Assembly (NCBI GenBank): GCA_036274115.1
Contig: DASUGI010000078.1
Span: 1 to 64,000 of the forward strand
Source: JADLHS01 sp036274115
GTDB lineage: Bacteria; Verrucomicrobiota; Verrucomicrobiia; Limisphaerales; JADLHS01
Direction of reading: 5' to 3'
DNA length: 64,000 nucleotides
Shown here: positions 1 to 8,302 of the stretch, one piece after another
Layout: each line of letters opens with the position of its first letter
Position numbering within the stretch: position 1 is the first letter of the stretch
Program-made: the position numbers and the translations under genes
Notes under the pieces: generated by a model
Told to the model about the DNA's origin: nothing
Seen by the model: only the letters and a program-made list of their open reading frames with translations
The model's database searches: none

Positions 1-1
1 A

Positions 2-1573
2 GCAACCGTGTTTGAAGTTCTGGGCCGCCAGGAAAACAACGGCCCAGCTGCTTATCTGATCAGCCACTGGTCCCAACTTCCCGCCGCAAGCCGGCCCGCA
101 GCGATTTCGCTGCTTTTGGCCAGGGACGAATCGTCACGCGCTCTGTTGAAGGCCATCGAACAAGGAACTATCCGACCGACGGAGATCCCGCTGGAGCAGA
201 AACAGTCCCTGCTGCAAAGGGCAGCTCCTCAGACCCGCGAACTCGCCGAAAAAGTTTTCCCCATCAGGACAGAAAGCCGAAGTCATGTTCTGCAACAGTA
301 TCAGGCAGTCGCTTCCCTCACCGGCTCAGTTGCGAAAGGGAAGGAGGTATTCACCACCAGCTGCTCCAGCTGCCATTTGCTCGACGGCATCGGGCATGAC
401 GTCGGACCTGACCTCGCGCCATTGCGAAATAAGGATGCCGACTACTTCATCAAGAACATTCTCGATCCCAACGCTGCCGTGGAGCCGCGTTTCGTGGGCT
501 ACGAAATCTTCCTCAAGGACGGGCGATCGTTGTCGGGAATCATCAAATCCGAAACCGCCAGCGCAATCACTCTCGTGGCGGGCAGTGGCATCACCGAAGT
601 TTTAAAGCCCGCCGAGGTGGAACAAATCCAGGCATCGTCGCTGTCATTGATGCCCGAAGGGTTGGAGCAGTCGATAACCCCGCAAGTCATGGCCGACCTG
701 ATCGCCTTTCTCCGAAATACCGCCCCCGGCAAGAGTAGTGGAACATTGGCGAACACGCTGGTGCGCGATCCCGCAGCCATGGCGCGCATCATTCTCGATG
801 GCTCCCAACCCAATGAAGTCCGGGAAGCCTTGATCGGCGCGAACCCGCAGTTTGCTGCCGAGTTCATTGCGGAGATGACCCGTGATCTGACGCCGGGAAC
901 CCCCGAAGAGTACATCCGAATTCCCTGGATCTGGCGCGTGGCGATCGCCGCGGGCAAGCGTAATGACGCGGGAGAAATCAAACGAGTGCTGGTGGTTGCG
1001 ACGCCCTCGCTGACGTCACCCTTGCGCGACTGGGAGGCCGTGGTCATTGGCGGCGGCATCATCAATGGCTTGAGTCTCAAAGGACATTGGCCGGCCGAGC
1101 GAATTACGGAGAGCATCGGCGATGACCCTGAACTGGCAAAACGATGGGCGCGTTCGCTCGACCTCGCGACGGCGATGGCCGGCGATGCCAAAGTGCCGAC
1201 CGGAACTCGATACGACGCACTCCGCATGCTGGGAGTTTTGCCGTGGGATCAAAGCGGCGAGCCTTTGACCAGATATCTTGCCAAAGGAACGCACGCCGAA
1301 CTGCAGCAAGGTGCCATTAGCGGGCTCGCCGACGTTCGTTCGCCGAAAGTCGGACCGGCTCTCGCATCGGGGCTGTCTTACTTTTCACAATCGAATCGTG
1401 ATCTTGCGCTGGACGCGCTGCTGCGCGACGAAAGTCGCATGGCCGTGCTCGTCAACGAAATCGCCGCGGGGCGCGTTGCCCGAGCGGAACTCAACCGCTC
1501 CCAAATTGGACGCCTTAACCGCGCCACCGATCCCACCCTGGCCCGGCGTATTCGGGAACTTGCGCTGCAATAG
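2..1573 (+). CDS. Haem-binding domain c-type cytochrome protein (C-terminal part, cut by left edge)
   Basis: The frame is open to the left edge, so this is the C-terminal part of a longer protein; a GTG at position 8 is in frame but need not be the start. Counting from that GTG, a CSSCH haem c attachment motif lies at residues 119-123, followed by a DVGPDL stretch and an LMPEGL stretch near residue 213, whose Met is a candidate axial ligand. This order matches the Planctomycetes/Verrucomicrobia putative haem-binding domain, usually the tail of large periplasmic membrane-bound dehydrogenase/HEAT proteins. The remaining 280 residues are helical and Ala/Leu-rich, compatible with HEAT-like repeats. 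An electron-transfer role in periplasmic oxidation of sugars or alcohols is inferred. The gene converges on larA with a 26-base gap. Confidence 0.8.
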   Translation, partial: ATVFEVLGRQENNGPAAYLISHWSQLPAASRPAAISLLLARDESSRALLKAIEQGTIRPTEIPLEQKQSLLQRAAPQTRELAEKVFPIRTESRSHVLQQYQAVASLTGSVAKGKEVFTTSCSSCHLLDGIGHDVGPDLAPLRNKDADYFIKNILDPNAAVEPRFVGYEIFLKDGRSLSGIIKSETASAITLVAGSGITEVLKPAEVEQIQASSLSLMPEGLEQSITPQVMADLIAFLRNTAPGKSSGTLANTLVRDPAAMARIILDGSQPNEVREALIGANPQFAAEFIAEMTRDLTPGTPEEYIRIPWIWRVAIAAGKRNDAGEIKRVLVVATPSLTSPLRDWEAVVIGGGIINGLSLKGHWPAERITESIGDDPELAKRWARSLDLATAMAGDAKVPTGTRYDALRMLGVLPWDQSGEPLTRYLAKGTHAELQQGAISGLADVRSPKVGPALASGLSYFSQSNRDLALDALLRDESRMAVLVNEIAAGRVARAELNRSQIGRLNRATDPTLARRIRELALQ

Positions 1574-1599
1574 TCCCTCCCCAACTCGCCGGTCGTATT

Positions 1600-2883
1600 T
1601 TAAGGGCGCATGCTCTCGTTCAACAGGTACGGAATTGTGAGCGGCCCCTGCGGAAGCACCGCCGCCCGCGCCGCCGGCCCAAGTTCGTCAAGCGTTCGCT
1701 GCACTTCCGCGGCAATATCCTTGCACGGCATCAGGTGAGCGGACTGGATTACCTCGTCAGCCAGCGAACTGTAAACAAGCACCCTGGCCTTGCGTTGGAT
1801 GAGCGCCTGAATCTGCGCCTGCCATTGTTCGGGTCGACTGAAACCGGGCGTGGCCAACAAGCCGAGAATCTCTTCCGAACTCGAGCAACTCCGCAGTAAC
1901 TGGTCCATGGGACTGTTGGCCGGAACGCCTTCGCGGCATTCGGCAGCCAGGATCAACGTTCCGCCTGGCTTCAGAATGCGAACGCCGGCCGACAGTCCTT
2001 TGATGCCCTGGTAAAGATTCTGGTCCAACGGATACCCACTGTTGGTAGTCACGACGACGTCGAAAGGTTCAGCCACAGCCTGCATCGCAGCGGATTTGAC
2101 AAACTCAACTCCCACCTGGTGGGCCGCGATCAAGTCACCGGCAAACACTCCCGTGATTTGTCGCGAATCGTTCAGCGCCACGTTCAGCAGAAAACTCGGG
2201 CCGACACTCAGAGCGATGTCGCGCATCTCTTCCCAAATCGGATTCCCTACCGTGATGCCGAAAGCGGAGTTCGGATGTCCGATGTTGCGAGCGCCATGAT
2301 TGCTCATCACCGTTTGGCCATGCGCCACGCCCGGCATAATGCCCTTTGGTCCTCCACTGAACCCCGCGAAGAAATGCGGTTCGATGAAACCAGTGATGAT
2401 TCGAACATCGGCCTCCACCACGTGGCGGTTAATCAACGCTGGAACACCTTCGCGCGTCGTTCCGACCCGGATGTGCGCATCCAGGTTTTCCGGTTCGTGA
2501 TTCAGCACCCGATAGTTGGCCACGACCTCAGGAGTGAGCAACTTCTCCAACTCGGCGCGCGTGTTCGAACGATGCGTGCCAAGCGCGTTGAGCAATGTGA
2601 TATTCTCGCGAGGCACTACCGATGATATGTGTTCCAGCAACCACGGAATCAAAACATGATTCGGCGTGGCGCGAGTGATGTCGGTAAATACGATTGTTAC
2701 GCGACTTGAAGGTTGAAGCTGCTCCCGCAGAGGTTTCGCGGCGATGGGATTCGTCAGCGCCTCGATGACGGCAGCGCGCTCATCGGACAGTCCCGGCTTG
2801 TGCGTTGGCTCGATTACGGTGGTGCAACTGTCAGGGAACGGAACTTCCAGATGGCCCTCGCCGTACGCCAGTTTGACTCTCAT
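1600..2883 (-). CDS. larA: LarA-like nickel-pincer racemase (DUF2088 family)
   Basis: The 427-residue protein matches lactate racemase LarA in length and layout. The residues known to act in Lactobacillus plantarum LarA are present with a constant offset of four: His104 (in NALGTH), His170 and Lys180 (in a HFFAGFSGGPK stretch) and His196 (in MSNHG) correspond to His108, His174, Lys184 and His200. Lys184 carries the pyridinium-thioamide nickel pincer cofactor in the known enzyme and His200 binds nickel. A racemase or epimerase acting on a 2-hydroxy acid is therefore well supported, but the family has many substrates and lactate itself is not proven. The cofactor genes larB, larC and larE are not in the window. 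The stop of a serine hydrolase gene lies 15 bases upstream of the likely transcript start side. Confidence 0.85.
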   Translation of the reverse strand: MRVKLAYGEGHLEVPFPDSCTTVIEPTHKPGLSDERAAVIEALTNPIAAKPLREQLQPSSRVTIVFTDITRATPNHVLIPWLLEHISSVVPRENITLLNALGTHRSNTRAELEKLLTPEVVANYRVLNHEPENLDAHIRVGTTREGVPALINRHVVEADVRIITGFIEPHFFAGFSGGPKGIMPGVAHGQTVMSNHGARNIGHPNSAFGITVGNPIWEEMRDIALSVGPSFLLNVALNDSRQITGVFAGDLIAAHQVGVEFVKSAAMQAVAEPFDVVVTTNSGYPLDQNLYQGIKGLSAGVRILKPGGTLILAAECREGVPANSPMDQLLRSCSSSEEILGLLATPGFSRPEQWQAQIQALIQRKARVLVYSSLADEVIQSAHLMPCKDIAAEVQRTLDELGPAARAAVLPQGPLTIPYLLNESMRP

Positions 2884-2898
2884 GCGGCAACGACAAAA

Positions 2899-4083
2899 TC
2901 ACCGGCCCTTGGCCAACGCTCCAGCCGCAGCTTTCTGAAATTCACGTCGCACCTCACTGGCATCGCTGTTCGGGAAGTTGGCTCGTTGCACCATCAGGAC
3001 GTAGGCGACGCCTTTGATCGGATCAATCCACGCCTGCGTGCCCCAGGCTCCGCCGTGCCCGTAGCTCCCCGCCGACAGCATCTCCGCCACTCCTTCGTGC
3101 GGCGTGCGCAGAACGCACGTGCCGATGCCCCAGCCGTAATTCTTACCGCGATTTCCGTAAGTGTCATTTTGGAAGAAACCTGTCGGCATGTCGCCCGTCT
3201 GCGGAGTGGAAAGGAACTTCAACGCCGCAGCGCTCAAATAGCGACGCCCCTCAAGCGTGCCGCCGTTAAGCAACATCTGGCAGAATCGCGCGTAATCCGG
3301 CGCGGTGGAGTAAAGCCCGCCGTTGCCCTGAGGCGGACGGCCGCGCGGACCAAACTCCGGTCGCGGCGGCACCGGATCGAGCAGGCCGGAATCCCGGTTC
3401 TTCGAATAAGCCGTGGCGAGTCGCGCACGCTGGTCGCTGGTTGGATAGAAAGTCGTGTTGGTCATACCCAGCGGATCAAAGAGTCGTTTTTGCAGAAACA
3501 CGTCAAAGGTCATACCGCTCACGACTTCAACGATGCGTCCGGCGGCGTTGATTCCGCTCTGGCAATATTGCCATTTCGCTCCGGGTTCGTATTGCATCGG
3601 CGCGGCCAGCCACAGCGGAACGAGATCCGCCAGCGTTTTGGCCTGTCGCGCCGCGTCGCCGCGCGCCTCCCCGAGGCCGGATGTGTGCGTGAGGATCTGC
3701 GAGATCGTCAGGTTCGCTGGTTTGCCGGAAGGAGTCTTCAGATTGGCAAACTCGGGAAGGTACTTCGCGACTGGATCAGTCACGCTGAGTTTGCCTTCGT
3801 CCTGAAGCATCAGAACCGCCACGCCCGTGACCGGTTTGGTCATCGACGCTATCCAAAACAACGTATCCGGCGTCATTGGGCGCTTTGTGGCAACGTCCGC
3901 GAAACCGGTGTTCTCGAAATGCAATGTTTTGTCTTTCGCCATTACCACGGTAACCGCGCCGGCGATTTCGTTGCTTTGAATCGCCCTCTGCATCGCCTCA
4001 CCAACGCCGGGGAGTTTAGGAGCGTCAGCGAACGCGGCGACAGCGGCAAGAGTAAGGCTGGCAGAAAGAAAGGCGTGCTTCAT
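2899..4083 (-). CDS. Secreted serine hydrolase, beta-lactamase class C fold
   Basis: The protein of 394 residues begins with a signal peptide (Lys followed by an Ala/Leu-rich core, cleavage near Ala19). It carries the family's active-site elements: Ser80-Met-Thr-Lys83 (SxxK), a WQYCQSG stretch with Tyr173 at the YxN position, and an HGGAWG motif near the C-terminus replacing KTG. This set is typical of esterase/D-aminopeptidase-like members rather than true beta-lactamases; Gln stands where Asn is usual in YxN. The product probably acts in the periplasm on an ester or amide, perhaps linked to the cell wall, but the substrate cannot be read from sequence. It lies 15 bases before larA on the same strand, so co-transcription is possible. 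Confidence 0.85.
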   Translation of the reverse strand: MKHAFLSASLTLAAVAAFADAPKLPGVGEAMQRAIQSNEIAGAVTVVMAKDKTLHFENTGFADVATKRPMTPDTLFWIASMTKPVTGVAVLMLQDEGKLSVTDPVAKYLPEFANLKTPSGKPANLTISQILTHTSGLGEARGDAARQAKTLADLVPLWLAAPMQYEPGAKWQYCQSGINAAGRIVEVVSGMTFDVFLQKRLFDPLGMTNTTFYPTSDQRARLATAYSKNRDSGLLDPVPPRPEFGPRGRPPQGNGGLYSTAPDYARFCQMLLNGGTLEGRRYLSAAALKFLSTPQTGDMPTGFFQNDTYGNRGKNYGWGIGTCVLRTPHEGVAEMLSAGSYGHGGAWGTQAWIDPIKGVAYVLMVQRANFPNSDASEVRREFQKAAAGALAKGR

Positions 4084-4135
4084 GCCGACAGATTAACTTC
4101 GATTCCGCCTCCGAAGCAAGTCATCCGCGAACAGC

Positions 4136-5131
4136 TTAAGAATTCGTCAACTCTGGCGATGGCGCGGTCGGTTGCAAGCGCTGGACGATTGCGAGTTTGA
4201 TGGCGATGGCGAACCCACCGAAGAGTAATGTCAGCAGCGTATTCGCCAGGGGCAGCTTCGGCGCGTGCATGACTTCGGCCAGCTTGCCATACCATCGACA
4301 CTCATCCTCGTAGCCTCCGGTCCAAAACACATTGACACTCCAACTCACGTTGGTGTTTCCACCACTGCTGCTCTGGTAATAGAAGACCAATCCAAGCAAG
4401 GCCATTTGCACCAGCAGGAGCAACCACCATTTGCTCAGATAACCAAGGCTGGCGCCAACTCCGGCTCGAAACGAGCGCCAGAAACCGCCCTCCATTGCAA
4501 ACCCCGCGGGCAACACTGCAGCCGTCGCGAAATTCCACATCACCCCGAAAGCGGCCATTGGTAACAACGCCCAGCCACCCATCAATGGCATTAACTGGAG
4601 CAGCATTGAGGTAACAACCATCACAATGACCCAACCAATGAACTCCAAACCCATTATTCGTGAGAATCGCTTCGGGACTTCGGAAAGCGCGCGCACCGGA
4701 TCGCTGTTTCCGGTTCGCACGAAATCCAGCAACGCAGCGGTCATCCAGGTTGCATACGCAATGGCCAAAGCAATGTGGAGAACGAACATCAACGAAATCG
4801 GAAAGCTCACGCTGATGAACCTGAGCGGCAGTGACGACTTGAGCGTTGTACCGAGGAATTGGGCCGCGCTGATCCACTCCAGCAGTTTGCCAACAACCAG
4901 GGTGAGCGCAAACGGCAAGAGCAGATCCTTATTGCGAAGTAATGCTCCCGCCGCTTCCGGCATCAACACGAGCGCCGTCAATCCGACTGCAAGCGCCATG
5001 ACGATCAACAACACGATGCCAAGACCCAATCCGCCGGTTACTCGAAGCGACGATATCAAATCCACCAACAACACAATGGCCAGGCCAATCAAGGCCACCA
5101 ACCTCAGCGTTCTTACTGTCACCTTTCTCAT
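4136..5131 (-). CDS. Polytopic inner-membrane protein of unknown function
   Basis: The 331-residue protein has about seven or eight hydrophobic segments, at roughly residues 10-30, 35-55, 70-90, 110-135, 170-195, 195-220, 235-260 and 295-315, linked by short basic loops. A KWW segment and a Ser/Gly/Asn-rich loop near residues 255-275 precede a hydrophilic loop with Cys and several acidic residues. The C-terminal tail is Pro/Ser-rich. No family was recognised. The gene starts 18 bases downstream of the pqaA-like stop on the same strand, so the two may be co-transcribed. Confidence 0.7.
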   Translation of the reverse strand: MRKVTVRTLRLVALIGLAIVLLVDLISSLRVTGGLGLGIVLLIVMALAVGLTALVLMPEAAGALLRNKDLLLPFALTLVVGKLLEWISAAQFLGTTLKSSLPLRFISVSFPISLMFVLHIALAIAYATWMTAALLDFVRTGNSDPVRALSEVPKRFSRIMGLEFIGWVIVMVVTSMLLQLMPLMGGWALLPMAAFGVMWNFATAAVLPAGFAMEGGFWRSFRAGVGASLGYLSKWWLLLLVQMALLGLVFYYQSSSGGNTNVSWSVNVFWTGGYEDECRWYGKLAEVMHAPKLPLANTLLTLLFGGFAIAIKLAIVQRLQPTAPSPELTNS

Positions 5132-5149
5132 GTCAGTGCAAGTTCGCCA

Positions 5150-6559
5150 CTACTTGGGTTTGCGTCCGGCTGGCGGCGGAAACGGCAGCGTGTCCGGCAA
5201 CACGCGCACGCCAGTGGTGAACTTGAGCGGGAACGAACCGACGTTCGGAAACGTCAACTCCACGAAAAACGCAGACCAACCATTGGTTGGCGTTTCAATC
5301 TTGCCGACCAATGTGCCGTCGCTTTGGGGCCGGATTACTGAACTGGTCCAACTGGGCCCAATCGTGTCGAGCCGGAAGTCGCGTGCCTTGGGGTTATTCG
5401 CCTGCCACAGCTTCACTTCCATTGGCTGGTCCTCGACTGTAACTTGAATCGAGTTGTCCGAGGCAAACTTCCAATTGAATCGCGGCAGCTTTGCGCCGCG
5501 CACCACGGCTTGATAGCAGGCGCCTAAGGTTTGCGCCGCGTCGGAGTTCCTCAACGAGTGGTCCGCATTCGGCACGTAACGGAGATACGTCGGCCCGCGC
5601 AGGTCGTTGAAATAAAACTGCGACGAGTCGGGCAGGAAGAACTGGTCGCCGCAGGCATTGATGAGGAATTTCGGAATGGTAAGCCGGTCGCGATACTCGT
5701 ACGGGTCTTCAATCTCGCACAAAGCCCGGTATTCCTTCGTGCCGGTCCAATCCATGATTCCCTGCTCGGTGTAATCATTCACGGCCGGCGCCCAGAAGCC
5801 GTAAGCCTGATAGTGATGCTTGAAGGACGGTTCCAGGTTGAGCATGTCGATGACGATGGGAATGATCGCGACGACTCGTCGGTCCACAATCGCCGTGGTC
5901 CACGTGGTCCAACCGCGTTTCGATGCCCCGGCCACAACGAACGAATCAATCTTGGTCCCGCCACCTTCCTGGGAAGCACAGAACCCCGTGACCGCGTCCA
6001 GCGCGCGCACCGCACTCTTGGTCATCGGTAATCGCGCCGGCCATTTTTCGTCGCCGGTGCGAAGGAACTTGTCCCAGGTGTAAGCGATCAAGGAATCTTC
6101 CGAACGCCCCTTGGATTCTCCCGCAAACACCAGCGGCTGATTGGGCACACCCCGCAACTCGGCCACGACGGTCTTGGTCGCCTGAGCAATGTGCAGGAGA
6201 TTGCCATCCATCGACTTTGGCGCGGGCCGCTCCAGAGACCCGCCCGTGATGAACAGCAACCCGGTGGAACTTTGCACCTCGTCCGGTTTCACAATCGTCA
6301 GCCAATGCCTCCAGACGGGCTGATTGACTTCGTTGGTGGTGAGCCACGCTTGCGAGTGCATCTCCAGGACGAACGTGGTGTAACCGGTCGCGGGAATCGT
6401 GTTCACGAGCCGGTAACTGAAGTTTGTGTCCGGCGCGGCCACGTAGCGATCCAGCGCTGTGAGCTTCGCGGCGGCTGCGGGATAGACCAGCAGACCGGTT
6501 ATCACCAGGACCAGCAGCCGACCGAGAGCATTGGCGGGTTTCAAATTCAGAGCTTTCAA
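5150..6559 (-). CDS. PhoPQ-activated pathogenicity-related (PqaA-like) protein
   Basis: The 469-residue protein has an N-terminal hydrophobic signal segment (residues 12-31). It resembles the PhoPQ-activated pathogenicity-related family, an alpha/beta-hydrolase-like fold, in its internal landmarks: LFITGGS, VAELRGVPNQPL, a SLIAYTWDKFL stretch, VVAGASKRGWTTW (nucleophile-elbow-like Gly-Ala-Ser-Lys-Arg-Gly), and a late HSL near residue 345 that may supply the His. The C-terminal 100 residues look like a beta-sandwich. PqaA was named for regulation in Salmonella; here no regulatory site was seen. A secreted hydrolase is a reasonable inference, but the substrate is unknown. Confidence 0.85.
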   Translation of the reverse strand: MKALNLKPANALGRLLVLVITGLLVYPAAAAKLTALDRYVAAPDTNFSYRLVNTIPATGYTTFVLEMHSQAWLTTNEVNQPVWRHWLTIVKPDEVQSSTGLLFITGGSLERPAPKSMDGNLLHIAQATKTVVAELRGVPNQPLVFAGESKGRSEDSLIAYTWDKFLRTGDEKWPARLPMTKSAVRALDAVTGFCASQEGGGTKIDSFVVAGASKRGWTTWTTAIVDRRVVAIIPIVIDMLNLEPSFKHHYQAYGFWAPAVNDYTEQGIMDWTGTKEYRALCEIEDPYEYRDRLTIPKFLINACGDQFFLPDSSQFYFNDLRGPTYLRYVPNADHSLRNSDAAQTLGACYQAVVRGAKLPRFNWKFASDNSIQVTVEDQPMEVKLWQANNPKARDFRLDTIGPSWTSSVIRPQSDGTLVGKIETPTNGWSAFFVELTFPNVGSFPLKFTTGVRVLPDTLPFPPPAGRKPK

Positions 6560-6631
6560 GTCCGCATAAAGAGCCGCGACGGACCGACGGTGTCAACCAC
6601 GATGTGAATGGGTGCGACTGGAACTGAGGGC

Positions 6632-6765
6632 AGTAGCGCAGAGTTGCACTCTGCCGTATCGCGGATTTTCAATCCGCTACCCCCCACCAACTTCAACACG
6701 CTTGGCAGAATTCACGCCATGCCGAATGCAATTCGGCGATACAGCAGAATTCAATTCTGCGCTAC
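6632..6765. repeat. Paired-hairpin palindromic repeat, copy 1
   Basis: In the 306-base gap between the pqaA-like gene and the thioesterase, four perfect 17-nt hairpins occur, each with a 7-bp stem and 3-nt loop: 6638-6654 (GCAGAGT stem), 6661-6677 (GCGGATT), 6721-6737 (GCCGAAT) and 6744-6760 (GCAGAAT). The first pair is preceded by GTAGC and joined by CGTATC; the second pair is the same arrangement reversed, joined by GATACA and closed by GCTAC. The block is thus two inverted half-elements separated by about 43 bases. It resembles REP/BIME elements. A second copy lies at 14483-14658. No gene was found in the rest of the gap. Confidence 0.9.
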
Positions 6766-6865
6766 CACGGAACATCGCTCCTCTCACCCGTGAACTTAGA
6801 TTTGAAAGCTGACTTCCTCACGGAATTACGCTGTCATTTGGAGAACGCGCAGTTAAAACCCAGCT

Positions 6866-7276
6866 ATGACCGGAACCACTTTTGAAACCCAGATGCAGGT
6901 GCGCCCCGACGACATGGACATGAACCAGCATGTTCATTCCAGTCGCTACCTCGATTACGTGCTCGCGGCGCGTTACGACCAGATGGCGCGCTGCTACCAA
7001 ATGCCGATGGAAGAATTCATTCAGCTCGGCTTCGGGTGGGTCATCCGGACGGCGCACGTCGAATACAAGCGCCCGCTGGGCCTGGGCGAATGGTTCAAGG
7101 TGCAAACGCACATCGCCGAGATCTTCAAGGATGGCGTGAAGGTGGAGTTTTCCATCCTGAAGCAAAAGACGGGCAAACTCGTCAGTGATGGCTGGTTTCA
7201 CTACACGATGGTCAATCTTAAGACCGGTCGCGCGGAGGCGATTCCCGATTGGATCGTGGCGAAGTATTCCATCTGA
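6866..7276 (+). CDS. Acyl-CoA thioesterase, 4HBT hotdog family (YbgC/FadM-like)
   Basis: The 136-residue protein has the length of a single hotdog domain. Near the N-terminus it shows the family signature, Asp16-Met-Asp18-Met-Asn20 with His22-Val, followed by an SRYLDY segment. YbgC/FadM-type enzymes use the equivalent Asp region to hydrolyse acyl-CoA thioesters. The central FGWVIRTAHVEYKRP and GEWFKVQTHI segments match the beta-sheet core. The actual acyl substrate cannot be predicted. A ROK kinase gene begins 11 bases downstream on the same strand. Confidence 0.85.
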   Translation: MTGTTFETQMQVRPDDMDMNQHVHSSRYLDYVLAARYDQMARCYQMPMEEFIQLGFGWVIRTAHVEYKRPLGLGEWFKVQTHIAEIFKDGVKVEFSILKQKTGKLVSDGWFHYTMVNLKTGRAEAIPDWIVAKYSI

Positions 7277-7287
7277 ACGACTGCGCC

Positions 7288-8208
7288 ATGAACATTCTCG
7301 GCATCGAAATCGGCGGAACGAAACTGCAGCTCGTTCTAGGCAACGAGACCGGGAGCATTCGTGAGCGACGCAAATTGAAGGTTGATCCGAAGAGTGGTGC
7401 GGCGGGGATTCGCGATCAGATTGCTCGCAGCATTCCGGAATTACTTGCGCTGGGCTCAATTGACGCTGTCGGCGTTGGCTTCGGTGGGCCGGTGGATTGG
7501 CGCACGGGAAAGATCTGCCGCTCTCATCAGATTGCCGGGTGGTCGGAGTTTGATCTCAGCGGTTGGTTGCAGGAACAGGTGAACGCACCAGTGCATGTGG
7601 ATAACGACGCCAACGTGGCGGCGCTCGGTGAAGCGCGATGCGGTGCGGGTGTTGGATTGAATCCGGTTTTCTACGTCACGCTGGGCAGTGGCGTGGGCGG
7701 CGGCCTGGTCGCTGAGGACAGAATCTACCACGGTACAACTCCCGGTGAGTCGGAGATTGGCCATGTGCGCCTGGACCGAAAGGGAACGACAGTCGAGTCC
7801 CGCTGCTCCGGTTGGGCAGTTGATGCGCGGCTTCGTGAGCTGAAAACTATTGAGCCCAACGGTGTGCTTGCCCGGTTAATTGGCAGCGACCATGGCGGCG
7901 AAGCAAAGCACCTGGCTGCAGCCTTAGCTCAAGGCGATCAAGCAGCGCAGCGCCTCTTGACTGAAATCTGCGAAGACTCGGCGTTTGGCCTCTCGCACGT
8001 CGTTCACCTGTTTCATCCGCAGGTCATTGTTCTCGGCGGTGGATTGTCCGGCGTCGGCGAGCCGTTACGCGCCGGAGTCGAGAGCGCACTCGGCGCTTTC
8101 ATCATGGAAGCATTCGCACCCGGGCCAAACGTCGTTCTTTCCAGGCTGGGTGAAGACGCCGTCCCGATTGGCGCGCTTTGTCTGGCCAGCGTGAGCCATC
8201 CGGCTTAA
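7288..8208 (+). CDS. ROK family sugar kinase (glucokinase-like)
   Basis: The start is placed at the ATG at 7288 because the protein then begins with the canonical ROK phosphate-1 motif MNILGIEIGGTK; an upstream TTG at 7249 would overlap the thioesterase and add residues outside the family. Downstream are a VGFGGPVD stretch, a VHVDNDANVAALGE catalytic motif with Asp as the base, an ATP-binding TLGSGVGGGLV stretch, an EIGH motif and a late VLGGGLSG adenosine motif. The zinc-binding Cys cluster that normally follows the EIGH His is degenerate: only one of the usual Cys residues (in ESRCSGW) remains. The likely reaction is ATP-dependent 6-phosphorylation of glucose or an amino sugar; the specificity is not determined. 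Confidence 0.88.
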   Translation: MNILGIEIGGTKLQLVLGNETGSIRERRKLKVDPKSGAAGIRDQIARSIPELLALGSIDAVGVGFGGPVDWRTGKICRSHQIAGWSEFDLSGWLQEQVNAPVHVDNDANVAALGEARCGAGVGLNPVFYVTLGSGVGGGLVAEDRIYHGTTPGESEIGHVRLDRKGTTVESRCSGWAVDARLRELKTIEPNGVLARLIGSDHGGEAKHLAAALAQGDQAAQRLLTEICEDSAFGLSHVVHLFHPQVIVLGGGLSGVGEPLRAGVESALGAFIMEAFAPGPNVVLSRLGEDAVPIGALCLASVSHPA

Positions 8209-8302
8209 CGACTCGACACTGCCAGATACATCCAACTTTTTGATAACTTTCTTCTAGGCCAACGTCATTCTAACTGCGTACCTTTTAAAACCCATACGTT
8301 GA

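Noticed and set aside
1573..1600. A terminator between the cytochrome gene and larA
   Set aside because: The 26-base gap has no stem-loop with a T-tract on either strand.
2713..4200. A 495-codon plus-strand open frame
   Set aside because: It lies opposite the serine hydrolase and larA, is Arg-rich and has no recognisable motif.
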